From Rhodanobacteraceae bacterium (GTDB taxonomy: Bacteria > Pseudomonadota > Gammaproteobacteria > Xanthomonadales > Rhodanobacteraceae), in the NCBI GenBank assembly GCA_030123585.1, contig CP126120.1, positions 2,729,001-2,793,000 of the forward strand: a stretch of DNA of 64,000 nucleotides, written 5' to 3'. Both the position numbers and the translations under genes were made by a program. Shown piece after piece: positions 9,602-17,281 of this stretch; within the stretch, counting starts at the first letter, position 1, and the number at the start of each line of letters is the position of its first letter. Below the pieces are notes generated by a model. That model made no database searches and was not told the DNA's origin. It saw only the letters and a program-made list of their open reading frames with translations.

Positions 9602-9943
9602 ATGAAAACGCACGCGACTCTATCCGCGATCGCCGCTGCGGCGACGCTGGGGTTGGGGCTCTTTGCCGGGACCGCGCAGGCCCAAGCCACGCCGCCCGCG
9701 GATCACTCGGCGACCGCAGGGCAGGCCGTCAGCGACGCCTGGATCACCACCAAGGTGAAAAGCGAACTTGCGGCCACCAAGGGCGTGAAAAGCATGGACG
9801 TGACGGTGAGAACCACCGATGGCGTGGTGACGTTGACCGGAGTCCTCGCGACCAAAACCGATGTCAGGAAAGCTATCGCGGCGGCCAAAAGCGTCAAGGG
9901 CGTGAAAGACGTCGACGCCTCCGGCCTGAAAGCCAAGGACTGA
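9602..9943 (+). CDS. periplasmic BON-domain protein (OsmY-like)
   Basis: A signal peptide (residues 1-25, ending AGTAQAQA) precedes one BON domain (about 42-112) with the typical SDAWITTKVKSEL start and the VTVRTTDGVVTLTGVL core. BON proteins such as OsmY are periplasmic and induced by osmotic or envelope stress. They are thought to bind lipids or the envelope. The ATG at 9602 is fixed by a very strong ribosome site (AAGGAGGTGG, two bases before the ATG); a longer reading from 9554 would bury the signal peptide. It leads a tight run, with the next gene starting two bases after its stop. Confidence 0.93.
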   Translation: MKTHATLSAIAAAATLGLGLFAGTAQAQATPPADHSATAGQAVSDAWITTKVKSELAATKGVKSMDVTVRTTDGVVTLTGVLATKTDVRKAIAAAKSVKGVKDVDASGLKAKD

Positions 9944-9945
9944 CC

Positions 9946-10182
9946 ATGGACATGCATTCGTTTCAGGCGGAAGTGCACCAGGCGCTGGGCCGGGACCGGA
10001 TCCGGGAAGAGTGGAGCGACCTTGGCGGAAGGCTGCGGCGCCGGTGGCGCAAACTCAAGTGGCAGGACGTGCTGCGCCCGGACGGAGACGCCGAGTATCT
10101 GGCCGCGCTGCTCGAGGAGCGTTATGGCGTCGATCGGCGGGAGGCGCTGCTGCAGGTGTTCGAGTTCGAGAGCGAGCTGTGA
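9946..10182 (+). CDS. CsbD-like small protein 1
   Basis: 78 residues resembling the CsbD/YjbJ family of general-stress proteins. It has a Trp-centred helix (EEWSDLGGRLRRRWRKLKW), then ...LLEERYGVDRREALLQVFEFE, matching the family pattern of a Leu-rich helix with an ERYG-x-x-(R/K)xEA segment. No signal or membrane segment; cytosolic. It starts two bases after the BON gene's stop, so is co-translated with it. A second ATG six bases in is possible. It is a paralogue of the next gene. Molecular role of the family is unknown. Confidence 0.8.
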   Translation: MDMHSFQAEVHQALGRDRIREEWSDLGGRLRRRWRKLKWQDVLRPDGDAEYLAALLEERYGVDRREALLQVFEFESEL

Positions 10183-10214
10183 TGCTTTTGATGGCACGGC
10201 AACGCTGGCACAAG

Positions 10215-10231
10215 CCGGACGCATCGTCCGG
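10215..10231 (+). other. short hairpin between the two CsbD-like genes
   Basis: CCGGACG-CAT-CGTCCGG is a perfect 7-bp stem with a 3-base loop in the 82-bp spacer between the paralogous CsbD-like genes. No T run follows. It might stabilise or process the message so that the genes are expressed at different levels. Confidence 0.4.
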
Positions 10232-10264
10232 TTGCGAGAGCCGTTCCAACGGAAGGCCACCATC

Positions 10265-10504
10265 ATGCGCGAAGACCTGATCAGTTCGCATTGGTCGCAA
10301 CTTCGCGGAGCGTTCCGCAAGCGCTGGCCCAGGCTTACCGAACGCGACCTGGCGAGCGATCAGGGCGACATCGGCTATCTCGTCCGCCTCCTGCAGGAAC
10401 GCTATGGCATCGACCGCTTCGAGGCCTGGCGCCAGGTCCATGAGTTCCAACCCGATCTCTGGTTTTTCGACGCAGGCGACCACGCCGCGGCTGCCGCTTC
10501 GTGA
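10265..10504 (+). CDS. CsbD-like small protein 2
   Basis: 79 residues with the same architecture as its upstream neighbour: SSHWSQLRGAFRKRWPRLTE followed by LLQERYGIDRFEAWRQVHEF, the CsbD-like pattern. The start is the ATG at 10265, with a ribosome site (GGAAGG) 10-15 bases before it. The larger open frame upstream has no family similarity. Tandem duplication with the previous gene is likely. Cytosolic, general-stress type; exact function unknown. Confidence 0.8.
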   Translation: MREDLISSHWSQLRGAFRKRWPRLTERDLASDQGDIGYLVRLLQERYGIDRFEAWRQVHEFQPDLWFFDAGDHAAAAAS

Positions 10505-10864
10505 AAGGCATGAAGCCGGCATGTTCAGACAACGAAGGAGTTCGACAAGGAGTCACAAGCGCTGCATCGCACGGCAATGGAAGGTCAGGACGCATCGCCG
10601 AATGCCATGCGGGCGCGAGGAAACCCCGCCCTCCCTCCGAAAGGGGTTTCCCACCACGGCGACACGGACGTGCCGTGCCGGTTCGGGTCGTTACCCGCCC
10701 GACCGGTTCCCGAGGCGCGCGTCGAACGCGCATCGGGTACTCCGGGCAAGCCATGAAGGTTTGCCCGGAGACTTTCCAGTGCCGTTTTCACAAGACGGGA
10801 TCCCCCGGAGCACGTTCAACGCTCCGGCCCGAAGGTCAACCATGCCCGGAAAAGGAAAACGTTC
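10505..10864. other. 360-bp gene-free stretch rich in hairpins
   Basis: No convincing coding frame. It contains three perfect or near-perfect hairpins: 10619-10651 (GGAAACCCC/GGGGTTTCC, 15-base loop), 10740-10770 (CTCCGGGCAAGCC / GGTTTGCCCGGAG, one G-T pair, 5-base loop) and 10805-10827 (CCGGAGC/GCTCCGG, 9-base loop). It separates the CsbD-like genes from the DUF1328 gene. It could hold a small RNA, an attenuator or terminator, and the promoter of the downstream pair. Confidence 0.5.
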
Positions 10865-11026
10865 ATGCTGTACTACGCCGTCGTCTTTCTGATCATCGCG
10901 ATCATCGCCGGATTCTTCGGTTTTTTTGGCGTAGCAGGACTCGCCGCCATGATCGCGAAAGTCCTGTTCGTCATCTTCATCATCTTGTTCGTCGTGTCGC
11001 TGATATTCGGACGCCGGCGCATCTGA
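10865..11026 (+). CDS. DUF1328 small membrane protein (YtjA-like)
   Basis: 53 residues, almost entirely two hydrophobic helices separated by [17 protein letters not shown], ending SLIFGRRRI. This matches the DUF1328/YtjA family of tiny inner-membrane proteins common in proteobacteria. It sits with BON, CsbD and DUF883-type genes, a grouping typical of stress loci. The ATG at 10865 follows a GGAAAAGG-like ribosome site. Function of the family is unknown. Confidence 0.9.
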   Translation: MLYYAVVFLIIAIIAGFFGFFGVAGLAAMIAKVLFVIFIILFVVSLIFGRRRI

Positions 11027-11096
11027 CGCCGCGGCCGTTGCGTGCGTCCGATCGATCCCGTGTGACACACGAACCGGCAATGCAAAGGAGATCGGC

Positions 11097-11477
11097 ATGA
11101 AACCAGAAACCCAAAATGACAAGAGCCTGGCCCGTGAGAACGCCGACGCGCGCATCGATCACGCCGCCGAGCGCGCCAGGCAAGGCGCCAGCGACGCGGT
11201 CAACTGGACCAGGGACAAGGTCGATACGGCTGCCGATCGCGCCGAGGAGGGTTTGCGCCGCGCCGTGGACGCCGGCGCACACGGTGCACATCGCGTGGCG
11301 GACAAAGCCGGCGAATGGCGCGAGCGCGGCGCGGAACTCGCATCCGGCGCCCGCGATCGCGCGGGTCAGGCGCTCGAAAACCTGCGGGCGCGGGTGCGCG
11401 AAAAGCCGATGGAATCCGTCGCGTTCGCGCTGGCGGCCGGATGGTTGGCGGGTCGCCTGCTGAAGTCGCGCAACTGA
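11097..11477 (+). CDS. DUF883 / YqjD-ElaB-like membrane-anchored protein
   Basis: 126 residues: a long, highly charged, Ala-rich amphipathic helical region (about 1-100, AERARQGASDAVNWTRDKVD and similar) then a single C-terminal membrane segment after the family signature VREKPMESVAFALAAGWLAG. This is the layout of the YqjD/ElaB/DUF883 family; E. coli members are stationary-phase, tail-anchored inner-membrane proteins reported to bind ribosomes. The ribosome site AAAGGAG lies 5 bases before the ATG. It is the last gene of the stress cluster and is followed by a strong terminator at 11593. Confidence 0.85.
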   Translation: MKPETQNDKSLARENADARIDHAAERARQGASDAVNWTRDKVDTAADRAEEGLRRAVDAGAHGAHRVADKAGEWRERGAELASGARDRAGQALENLRARVREKPMESVAFALAAGWLAGRLLKSRN

Positions 11478-11592
11478 CGGCTTGCGAATCGGCACGCCTC
11501 CGGCGTTCGCCATGCTGCGAACTTGATGACGTTGTGCAGGCATGCTGCAACCTCCGTCTTGGCCGAGAGCAACCGGATTGTCGCGTGCGAAA

Positions 11593-11620
11593 CGAAAAGC
11601 CCGCTGAAGCGGGCTTTTCG
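11593..11620. terminator. bidirectional intrinsic terminator
   Basis: CGAAAAGCCCGC-TGAA-GCGGGCTTTTCG is a perfect 12-bp stem with a tetraloop and T/A runs inside both arms. It lies between the DUF883-like gene (plus strand) and the oligopeptidase gene (minus strand), so it can end transcription from both sides. Confidence 0.85.
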
Positions 11621-11690
11621 ATTCCACATGGACGAGACGCTCATCGGCGTACGAGCCTGCGGCTCGCGAGCGCGTCTGCGCGCGATGGTG

Positions 11691-13877
11691 TCATTTCGTC
11701 TCCGGCTCCAGCCCACGATCCTTCTTCATCGCGTCGATGTTGGGTGCGCGACCGCGCCAGTCGGCGTACATCCTGGCGAGGTCTTCGGTGTTGCCGCGCG
11801 ACAGCACCATCTGGCGGAAGCGGTCGCCGTTCGCACGCGTCAGGCCGCCGTGTTCCTGGAACCACGCGAACGCGTCGTCGGCCAGCATCTGCGTCCACAG
11901 GTAGGCGTAGTAGCCGGCGGCGTAGCCGTTGCCCCAGATGTGCAGGAAATAGCTGGAGCGGTAGCGCGGCGGTACGTAGCTCAGGTCGACGTAGTTGTCC
12001 TTGAGCGATTTGGCTTCGAACGCATCGACGTCGGTCACCTTGGGCGCGTCGGGCGAAATCGTGTGCCAGGACATGTCGAGCAGTGCCGCCGAGATCAGCT
12101 CGGTCATGTCGTAGCCCTTGTTGAAGAGCTGCGAGTTCTTGAGCTTGGCGACCAGCTCCGCGGGCATCGGCGCGCCGGTCTTGTAGTGCTTCGCGTAGTG
12201 CGCGAACACCGTGGGATACAGCGCCCAGTGTTCGTTGAACTGCGAGGGGAATTCCACGAAGTCGCGCTGCGGCACGGTGCCCGACAGGCTCGGGTATTCC
12301 TGGTCGGCGAACATGCCGTTCAGGGCGTGGCCGAACTCGTGGAACATCGTGGTCACGTCGTCGAACGACAGCAGCGCGGGCTGGCCCGGCGCCGGCTTGG
12401 TGAAGTTGGCGACGTTGTAGATCACCGGCTTCAGGCCCAGCAGTCTGGATTGCGTGACGAGGTTGCTCATCCACGCGCCGCCGGCCTTGTTGTCGCGCTT
12501 GAAGTAGTCGCAATAGAACAGCGCCAGCGGCTTGCCGTTTGCGTCATACACCTCGAACACGCGCACGTCCGGTTCCCACACCGGGAGATCCTTGCGTTCC
12601 TTGAAGGTCAGGCCGTAGAGCTGGTTGGCGGCGTAGAACACGCCGTTCTCCAGCACGTTGTCGAGTTCGAAGTACGGTTTGACCTGCGCGCCGTCGAAGT
12701 CGTACCTGGCCTTGCGCACCTGCTCGCCGTAGTAATCCCAGTCCCATGCGGCCAGCTTGAAGCCGGGCTTGCCGGCGGCTGATCGGTCCCTGTCGATCGT
12801 GTCCTGGCGATCCTTGCCCTCGGCCTCGGCGCGCGCCACCGCGGGCGGCACCAGCGCATCGAGGAACTTCATCACCGCGGACGGCGTCTTGGCCATCTGG
12901 TCTTCCAGCTTCCACGCGGCGTAGTCGGAGAAGCCGAGCAGCTTGGCTTTCTGCGCACGCAGGTAGGCCATTTCCTCGATGGTGGCGCGGGTGTCGTTGG
13001 CGTCGCCCTTCTCGGCGCGGTTCCACGAGTGTTCGAACAACTCGTGGCGCACGTTGCGGTTTTCGAGCGAACCGAGATCGGGCTGCTGGGTGGTGTTCTG
13101 CAGCGGAATCACCCATTTGCCGGTGAGCCCCCGCGCCTTGGCGGCCTGCGCGGCGGCGTCGATTTCACCGGGCGACAGGCCGGCGAGGTCGGCCTTGTCG
13201 TCCACCACCAGCGCGCCGGCCTTGGCCGCGGCCAGCAGCTTGTTCTGGAACTGCGCGCCCAGCGTGGAAAGCTGCTCGTTGTAGTGCTTCAGCTTGGCCT
13301 TGTCGGCGGCCGAGAGCCTGGCGCCGTTGTGCACGAACTGCTGATAGTCGAATTGCAGCAGGCGCGCGGATTCGGGATCGAGCTTCAGCGTGTCGCGCTC
13401 GTCGTAGAGTTTCTGGATGCGCGCGAACAGTTTCGGGTTGAGGTAGATCGCGTCCTGGTGCGCGGCGAGCTTGGGCGCTTCGACTTCCTGCACCTTCTGG
13501 ATGGTCGGGTTGGTGTCGGCCCCGGCCAGCAGATCGAACACCGCCATCACGCGGTTCAGCATCGTGCCGGTCTTTTCCATCGCGACGATGGTGTTGTCGA
13601 AGGTGGGTGGCGCCGGGTTGTCGGCGATCTTCAGGACTTCGGCCAGTTGCAGCTTCATGCCCTCCTCGATCGCGGGCTGGAAGTCGGCATTCTTGATCTT
13701 GCTGAAATCGGGGGTCTCGAACGGCAGCGTCGAGGCCTTGTAGAACGGATTGGCGGCGATGTTGCCGGATGCGTGCGCAGCGCTGCGCGCGGGGGCGGCC
13801 TGCGCGTTCATGCCGACCGCTCCGGCGAGCAGGGCGCAACAGGCGACGGAAAGGATCCGGGTACGGAAAACGGACAT
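11691..13877 (-). CDS. dcp: M3-family peptidyl-dipeptidase (Dcp-like zinc oligopeptidase)
   Basis: Zinc metallopeptidase of family M3 that removes dipeptides from the C-termini of short peptides. The zinc motif HEFGHAL is at residues 513-519 (H513, E514, H517), and the third ligand is expected in VEFPSQFNEHW about 25 residues on. The 728-residue length fits Dcp. An N-terminal signal peptide (about 1-27, ending MNAQAAPA) indicates periplasmic location, whereas E. coli Dcp is largely cytosolic. A linker with Ala/Arg follows before the helical domain starts at about residue 45. Transcribed toward the terminator at 11593. Confidence 0.93.
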   Translation of the reverse strand: MSVFRTRILSVACCALLAGAVGMNAQAAPARSAAHASGNIAANPFYKASTLPFETPDFSKIKNADFQPAIEEGMKLQLAEVLKIADNPAPPTFDNTIVAMEKTGTMLNRVMAVFDLLAGADTNPTIQKVQEVEAPKLAAHQDAIYLNPKLFARIQKLYDERDTLKLDPESARLLQFDYQQFVHNGARLSAADKAKLKHYNEQLSTLGAQFQNKLLAAAKAGALVVDDKADLAGLSPGEIDAAAQAAKARGLTGKWVIPLQNTTQQPDLGSLENRNVRHELFEHSWNRAEKGDANDTRATIEEMAYLRAQKAKLLGFSDYAAWKLEDQMAKTPSAVMKFLDALVPPAVARAEAEGKDRQDTIDRDRSAAGKPGFKLAAWDWDYYGEQVRKARYDFDGAQVKPYFELDNVLENGVFYAANQLYGLTFKERKDLPVWEPDVRVFEVYDANGKPLALFYCDYFKRDNKAGGAWMSNLVTQSRLLGLKPVIYNVANFTKPAPGQPALLSFDDVTTMFHEFGHALNGMFADQEYPSLSGTVPQRDFVEFPSQFNEHWALYPTVFAHYAKHYKTGAPMPAELVAKLKNSQLFNKGYDMTELISAALLDMSWHTISPDAPKVTDVDAFEAKSLKDNYVDLSYVPPRYRSSYFLHIWGNGYAAGYYAYLWTQMLADDAFAWFQEHGGLTRANGDRFRQMVLSRGNTEDLARMYADWRGRAPNIDAMKKDRGLEPETK

Positions 13878-13929
13878 GACAATACTCCTGACACGGCGAA
13901 TGGGATGACTTGACGCTGCGAGCGGATGA

Positions 13930-14280
13930 TCAGACGGCCGCGACGTCGCGCAACTGCCAGTTCGGTCCGATCAGGAGGAACAGGCGGTGGCGCAGCACGA
14001 AATGCGTCAGCGTCGTGACCACCTGCACCTCGGTGCGGAGGTCGTCGAGCTGGGCGCTGACGGTGGCGGCGGGATCGACCGGCGCCAGCGAGTCGTCGAC
14101 TTCGTCGGGATCGGGCTGCCTGGCTTTCCAGCGCTGGAACAGGACCGGCTGGCGCAGCGCGGCCTGCAGGGCCTCGGCGAAGCTCTGCGGCGAAGAACCC
14201 TGGAACGACAGGTCGGGGTCCGGACCGCGCGCCTTGGCGAGGTTGGCGATCGTGATGAAATACCGTTGGGCTTGGCTCAA
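13930..14280 (-). CDS. hypothetical protein, end of the bioD operon
   Basis: 116 residues of unknown function, not recognised. It has no signal peptide. The N-terminal half is helical and polar (SQAQRYFITIANLAKARG), the middle is acidic, and the C-terminus ends in a more apolar stretch (HFVLRHRLFLLIGPNWQL). It is on the same strand as, and 88 bp behind, the methyltransferase of the TMEM175-bioD operon, and 52 bp ahead of dcp. Normal GC-rich codon use supports it as a real gene. Confidence 0.6.
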   Translation of the reverse strand: MSQAQRYFITIANLAKARGPDPDLSFQGSSPQSFAEALQAALRQPVLFQRWKARQPDPDEVDDSLAPVDPAATVSAQLDDLRTEVQVVTTLTHFVLRHRLFLLIGPNWQLRDVAAV

Positions 14281-14368
14281 GGTGTGGCTCCATGCACGGC
14301 GGGGCGGTGACCCTCAATAATGCCGTGAATGCCGTGAAGGCGCCATCCATGCCGCAAGTCATGGCCGG

Positions 14369-15169
14369 TCAGGCCGGCGTCGATGGGCGCGAACGCAATC
14401 GCTCCGCCAGCGCCTCGCCGTCGCGCCAGGTCAGCGGCGGCCGTTTGCGGGCGAGCCGCAGCAGCCGGCGCGCGCGGCGTTGTTTGGCGACGAAGCGCAG
14501 CCAGCGCGGATTGAGTGGTTCGGTCGTGAAGGCGTGCAGCATCCGGCCGTCGCTGGCGAAGTGGCGGCCGAGCCGCATCGCCACGGCCTGCAAACTTGCG
14601 GCGGTGAAAAACCCGACGTGCTGGCCGGTTTCCGGTGCGTAGTAATGCCACTCGCCAAGACGGTTGTCGTGTTCCGGCAGCAATTCGGTGGAGAAGATCA
14701 GGATCGGCGCGCGTGCGGCGAGTTGTTCGAACACCGCCAGCGGATCGATCAGGTGTTCCATCACCTCGAAACAGGTCACGAGATCGAATGCCGCGTGCGG
14801 GTCGGCCTCGAAACCGAGCGCGAACAGGTTTTCGCAGTGCGGATCGCTCCAGCGGAAGTCGTGGCCGCGGTCGCGCATCAGCCGCACGAACAGGCCAGTG
14901 CCGGCGCCGTAATCCAGCGCCGTGCGCACGTCGCGGAAACGCCAGCGCAGCAGCGCATCCACCGCGTCCGCCAGCCACAGGTTGCGCACCACGATGCCGG
15001 TATCGAGCGCGGCGATGGCATGATCGGCGTAGGCTTCGTCCAGCCAGTGGGGGCTTTCCACGAACACGTAGCCGCACCTGGTGCAACGCAGATAGCGCGC
15101 GCGGTGGCGACTCAGCACCACCCCTTCACCGAAGGCTTCGGTGGGCGCGCCGCACAGCCTGCAGGTCAT
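14369..15169 (-). CDS. class I SAM-dependent methyltransferase with N-terminal zinc ribbon
   Basis: 266 residues. A zinc-ribbon-like N-terminus (CRLC near residue 3 and CTRCGYVF near 32) precedes a Rossmann methyltransferase domain. SAM motif I is ALDYGAGTGLFVRL near residue 90, and there is an acidic motif, DLVTCFEVMEHLIDP, near 130. This layout is seen in methyltransferases acting on sugars or lipids in surface-polysaccharide loci; it is not BioC. Its ATG overlaps the bioD stop by four bases (ATGA), so translation is coupled. Substrate is unknown. Confidence 0.85.
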   Translation of the reverse strand: MTCRLCGAPTEAFGEGVVLSRHRARYLRCTRCGYVFVESPHWLDEAYADHAIAALDTGIVVRNLWLADAVDALLRWRFRDVRTALDYGAGTGLFVRLMRDRGHDFRWSDPHCENLFALGFEADPHAAFDLVTCFEVMEHLIDPLAVFEQLAARAPILIFSTELLPEHDNRLGEWHYYAPETGQHVGFFTAASLQAVAMRLGRHFASDGRMLHAFTTEPLNPRWLRFVAKQRRARRLLRLARKRPPLTWRDGEALAERLRSRPSTPA

Positions 15170-15864
15170 GGCGTGAAGTCGCGCAGCGCGTCGGCGGCAT
15201 CGCGCAGGTTGGCCGCGGCCGACACCGGCGCCACGCCGTGCGGCAATACGCCGAGGCAGGGCGCCGCCAGCGAGCGGTTCAACATCACCAGGTTTTCCTT
15301 GGGATGCAGCATGTCCGGGTCGATGCGGTTGCCGATCCAGCCCATCAGTTCGCAACCGTCGGCGCGGATCGCGCGCGCGGTGAGCTGCGCGTGGTTGAGG
15401 CAGCCGAGTTTCAGGCCCACCACCAGGATCACTGGAAGCTGCAGGTGCAGCGGAATCGCGTTGGCGCGCAGCGTGTCCGACAGCGGCGACAGCCAGCCGC
15501 CCGCGCCTTCGACCACGATGGCCTCGCCGTGCATCATCGCGAGCGTGTCGTAGGCGTCCTGGATCGGCGGCAGCGTCACCTCGTCCTCCACTTCCGCGGC
15601 CGCGATGTGCGGCGACACCGGTGGCTTGAAGGCGAACGGGTTGCAGTATTCGTAACGGTCCGGCTTGGGATCGCTGGCCGCGATCAGTGCCAGCGCGTCC
15701 TCGCTGCGCAAACCGTCGGAGGTTTCCTCGCAGCCGCTCGCGACCGGCTTCATGCCGGTGGCGCGCATCCCTGCCGCGCGCAGCGCGTGCAGCAGCGAAC
15801 ACGCCGCGAAGGTCTTGCCGATGCCGGTATCGGTGCCGGTGATGAACACGCCCTTGGTTTTCAT
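15166..15864 (-). CDS. bioD: dethiobiotin synthetase
   Basis: ATP-dependent carboxylase-type ring closure of 7,8-diaminopelargonate to dethiobiotin in biotin synthesis. The P-loop GTDTGIGKT is at residues 8-16, followed by the MKPVASGCE motif and EGAGGWLSPLSD. The 232-residue length is typical. The open frame continues upstream, but ATG 15864 is set by the homologous N-terminus MKTKGVFITG. It overlaps the TMEM175-like stop by four bases upstream and the methyltransferase start downstream. Other bio genes are not in the window. Confidence 0.95.
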   Translation of the reverse strand: MKTKGVFITGTDTGIGKTFAACSLLHALRAAGMRATGMKPVASGCEETSDGLRSEDALALIAASDPKPDRYEYCNPFAFKPPVSPHIAAAEVEDEVTLPPIQDAYDTLAMMHGEAIVVEGAGGWLSPLSDTLRANAIPLHLQLPVILVVGLKLGCLNHAQLTARAIRADGCELMGWIGNRIDPDMLHPKENLVMLNRSLAAPCLGVLPHGVAPVSAAANLRDAADALRDFTP

Positions 15865-16583
15865 GCGGGCAGCCTCGCTTCCAGTCTTTTCCGGTAGTGG
15901 TGGGCGACAGTGCCAGTGAAGGCGAGAAGAAAATAGGCAAGCCCCGGCAGTCCCATGATCCAGCCCGTCCGCACGGGCAGGGTGAGCGCCAACAGCATCG
16001 ACAATACGCCGACCGTGGCCATGTAGGTCCACACGGCCACGCTGACCCGCAGCGAGGTGCCCTCGTCGCGGCTGGCCGGAATGCCGCTGCGCACGCCGTG
16101 CCGGTACAAGGCGGCGGTGGTGCCGGCCATGCAGGCGAACGACAGCCCGTAGCACACGAATAGCGCCTCGGTGTCACGCAGCGGATTGCCGGGCGAGTTG
16201 GTGAAGTCGGGCGACAACGCGCCGCCGCTGGCGCCGTTGAACAGGCCCGCGAACACCAGGTGCAACGGAAACACGAAGATCAGCGCGAAGAACACCAGCA
16301 GCAGCGACAGCCGCAGGCTGGTGCCGTCGGTCAACCGCACCGTGTCGCGCCAACGCACGTGGCCGTGCCAGAACAGCGCCAGTTGCGCGAAGCACGCCGC
16401 GAACGCCGGCACGCCGCGCAGCGCGTGTTCCAGCGCCGCGACATCGCGCGGCAGGCTGCCGCCGCTGATGATCAGCAGCGTGATCGCGAACGCGAACGCG
16501 CCGTCCACGAAATTGTCGAGGCGCGCGCTTTCGCTGCGTTGGCCGGGGGTTTCCATTCCAACTGGCACGCCGGACTGGGGCAT
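15861..16583 (-). CDS. TMEM175-like (DUF1211) membrane protein, putative K+ channel
   Basis: About 240 residues with six hydrophobic segments. The first carries ARLDNFVDGAFAFAITLLI, the TMEM175/DUF1211 signature, which is normally R-x3-F-S-D-G; here Val replaces the Ser. Prokaryotic members form potassium-permeable channels. Starts at 16583 (MPQSGVP) and 16556 (METPGQ) are both possible, and a frame to 16667 exists but would overlap the divergent msrC region more. The ATGA overlap with bioD places it as first gene of the operon. The functional link to biotin is unclear. Confidence 0.75.
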   Translation of the reverse strand: MPQSGVPVGMETPGQRSESARLDNFVDGAFAFAITLLIISGGSLPRDVAALEHALRGVPAFAACFAQLALFWHGHVRWRDTVRLTDGTSLRLSLLLVFFALIFVFPLHLVFAGLFNGASGGALSPDFTNSPGNPLRDTEALFVCYGLSFACMAGTTAALYRHGVRSGIPASRDEGTSLRVSVAVWTYMATVGVLSMLLALTLPVRTGWIMGLPGLAYFLLAFTGTVAHHYRKRLEARLPA

Positions 16584-16672
16584 TGCGTGATAATAGAGGG
16601 CATTTCGTTCGAGCGGACGCGCAAAAAGCGGCGCGCCGCTCAACTCAATCTCCTCAAACGGGTGCACTCAAA

Positions 16673-17161
16673 GTGTTCGAAGCCGCTCCCATTACCGCCA
16701 CCGACAAGCCGGGCCTGTACGCCGAGCTGGCGCAGCAGGCGCGCGGCCTGCTGCATGGCGAGAAGGACCTCGTCGCCAACGCCGCCAATTTTGCGGCGCT
16801 GGTCTATCACGCGCTGCCCGGCATCAACTGGTGCGGGTTCTATTTCCTCGACGGGGATGAACTCGTGGTGGGGCCGTTCCAGGGCAAGCCCGCCTGCATC
16901 CGGATCGCGCTGGGACGCGGCGTGTGCGGCACCGCGGCGGTATCGCGACAGACGCAAGTCGTGCCCGACGTGCTGGCCTTCCCCGGCCACATCTTCTGCG
17001 ACGGCGCCTCGCGTTCGGAAATCGTGGTGCCGCTGGTGCGCGCCGACGGCACCCTGCTGGGCGTGTGGGACGTCGATTCGCCCAACCTTGCGCGCTTCGA
17101 CGATGACGACCGCGTGGGTATGGAGGCGCTGTGCGCGGAGTTCATGCAGGCATCCGGTTGA
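16673..17161 (+). CDS. msrC: free methionine-(R)-sulfoxide reductase (GAF type)
   Basis: Cytosolic GAF-domain enzyme that reduces free Met-R-sulfoxide using thioredoxin. The three cysteines of the family are present: GKPACIRIALGRGVCGTAAV contributes two, and HIFCDGASRSEIVVPL the third. The active-site loop and the VWDVDSP end match. The start is uncertain: GTG 16673 gives 162 residues, the family length, but has no clear ribosome site. The frame is open back to 16583, where it would overlap the divergent TMEM175 start. Confidence 0.9.
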   Translation: MFEAAPITATDKPGLYAELAQQARGLLHGEKDLVANAANFAALVYHALPGINWCGFYFLDGDELVVGPFQGKPACIRIALGRGVCGTAAVSRQTQVVPDVLAFPGHIFCDGASRSEIVVPLVRADGTLLGVWDVDSPNLARFDDDDRVGMEALCAEFMQASG

Positions 17162-17281
17162 GGCGGGGTACTTTGAACCTGACTTTCGCCTGACTGCGTT
17201 CAGCGATTCGTAACCGGGCTGTCACGTTCGGCGGCGCATGCTCGCGCGCACATCCCGCTCGTGTTGCGTGGGAGGCACGGT

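Noticed and set aside
14369..16177. 602-codon minus-strand frame that could be read as a BioD-methyltransferase fusion
   Set aside because: Its first ~330 residues are not BioD but an out-of-frame reading of bioD and the TMEM175-like gene. The true methyltransferase starts at 15169 with an ATGA overlap.
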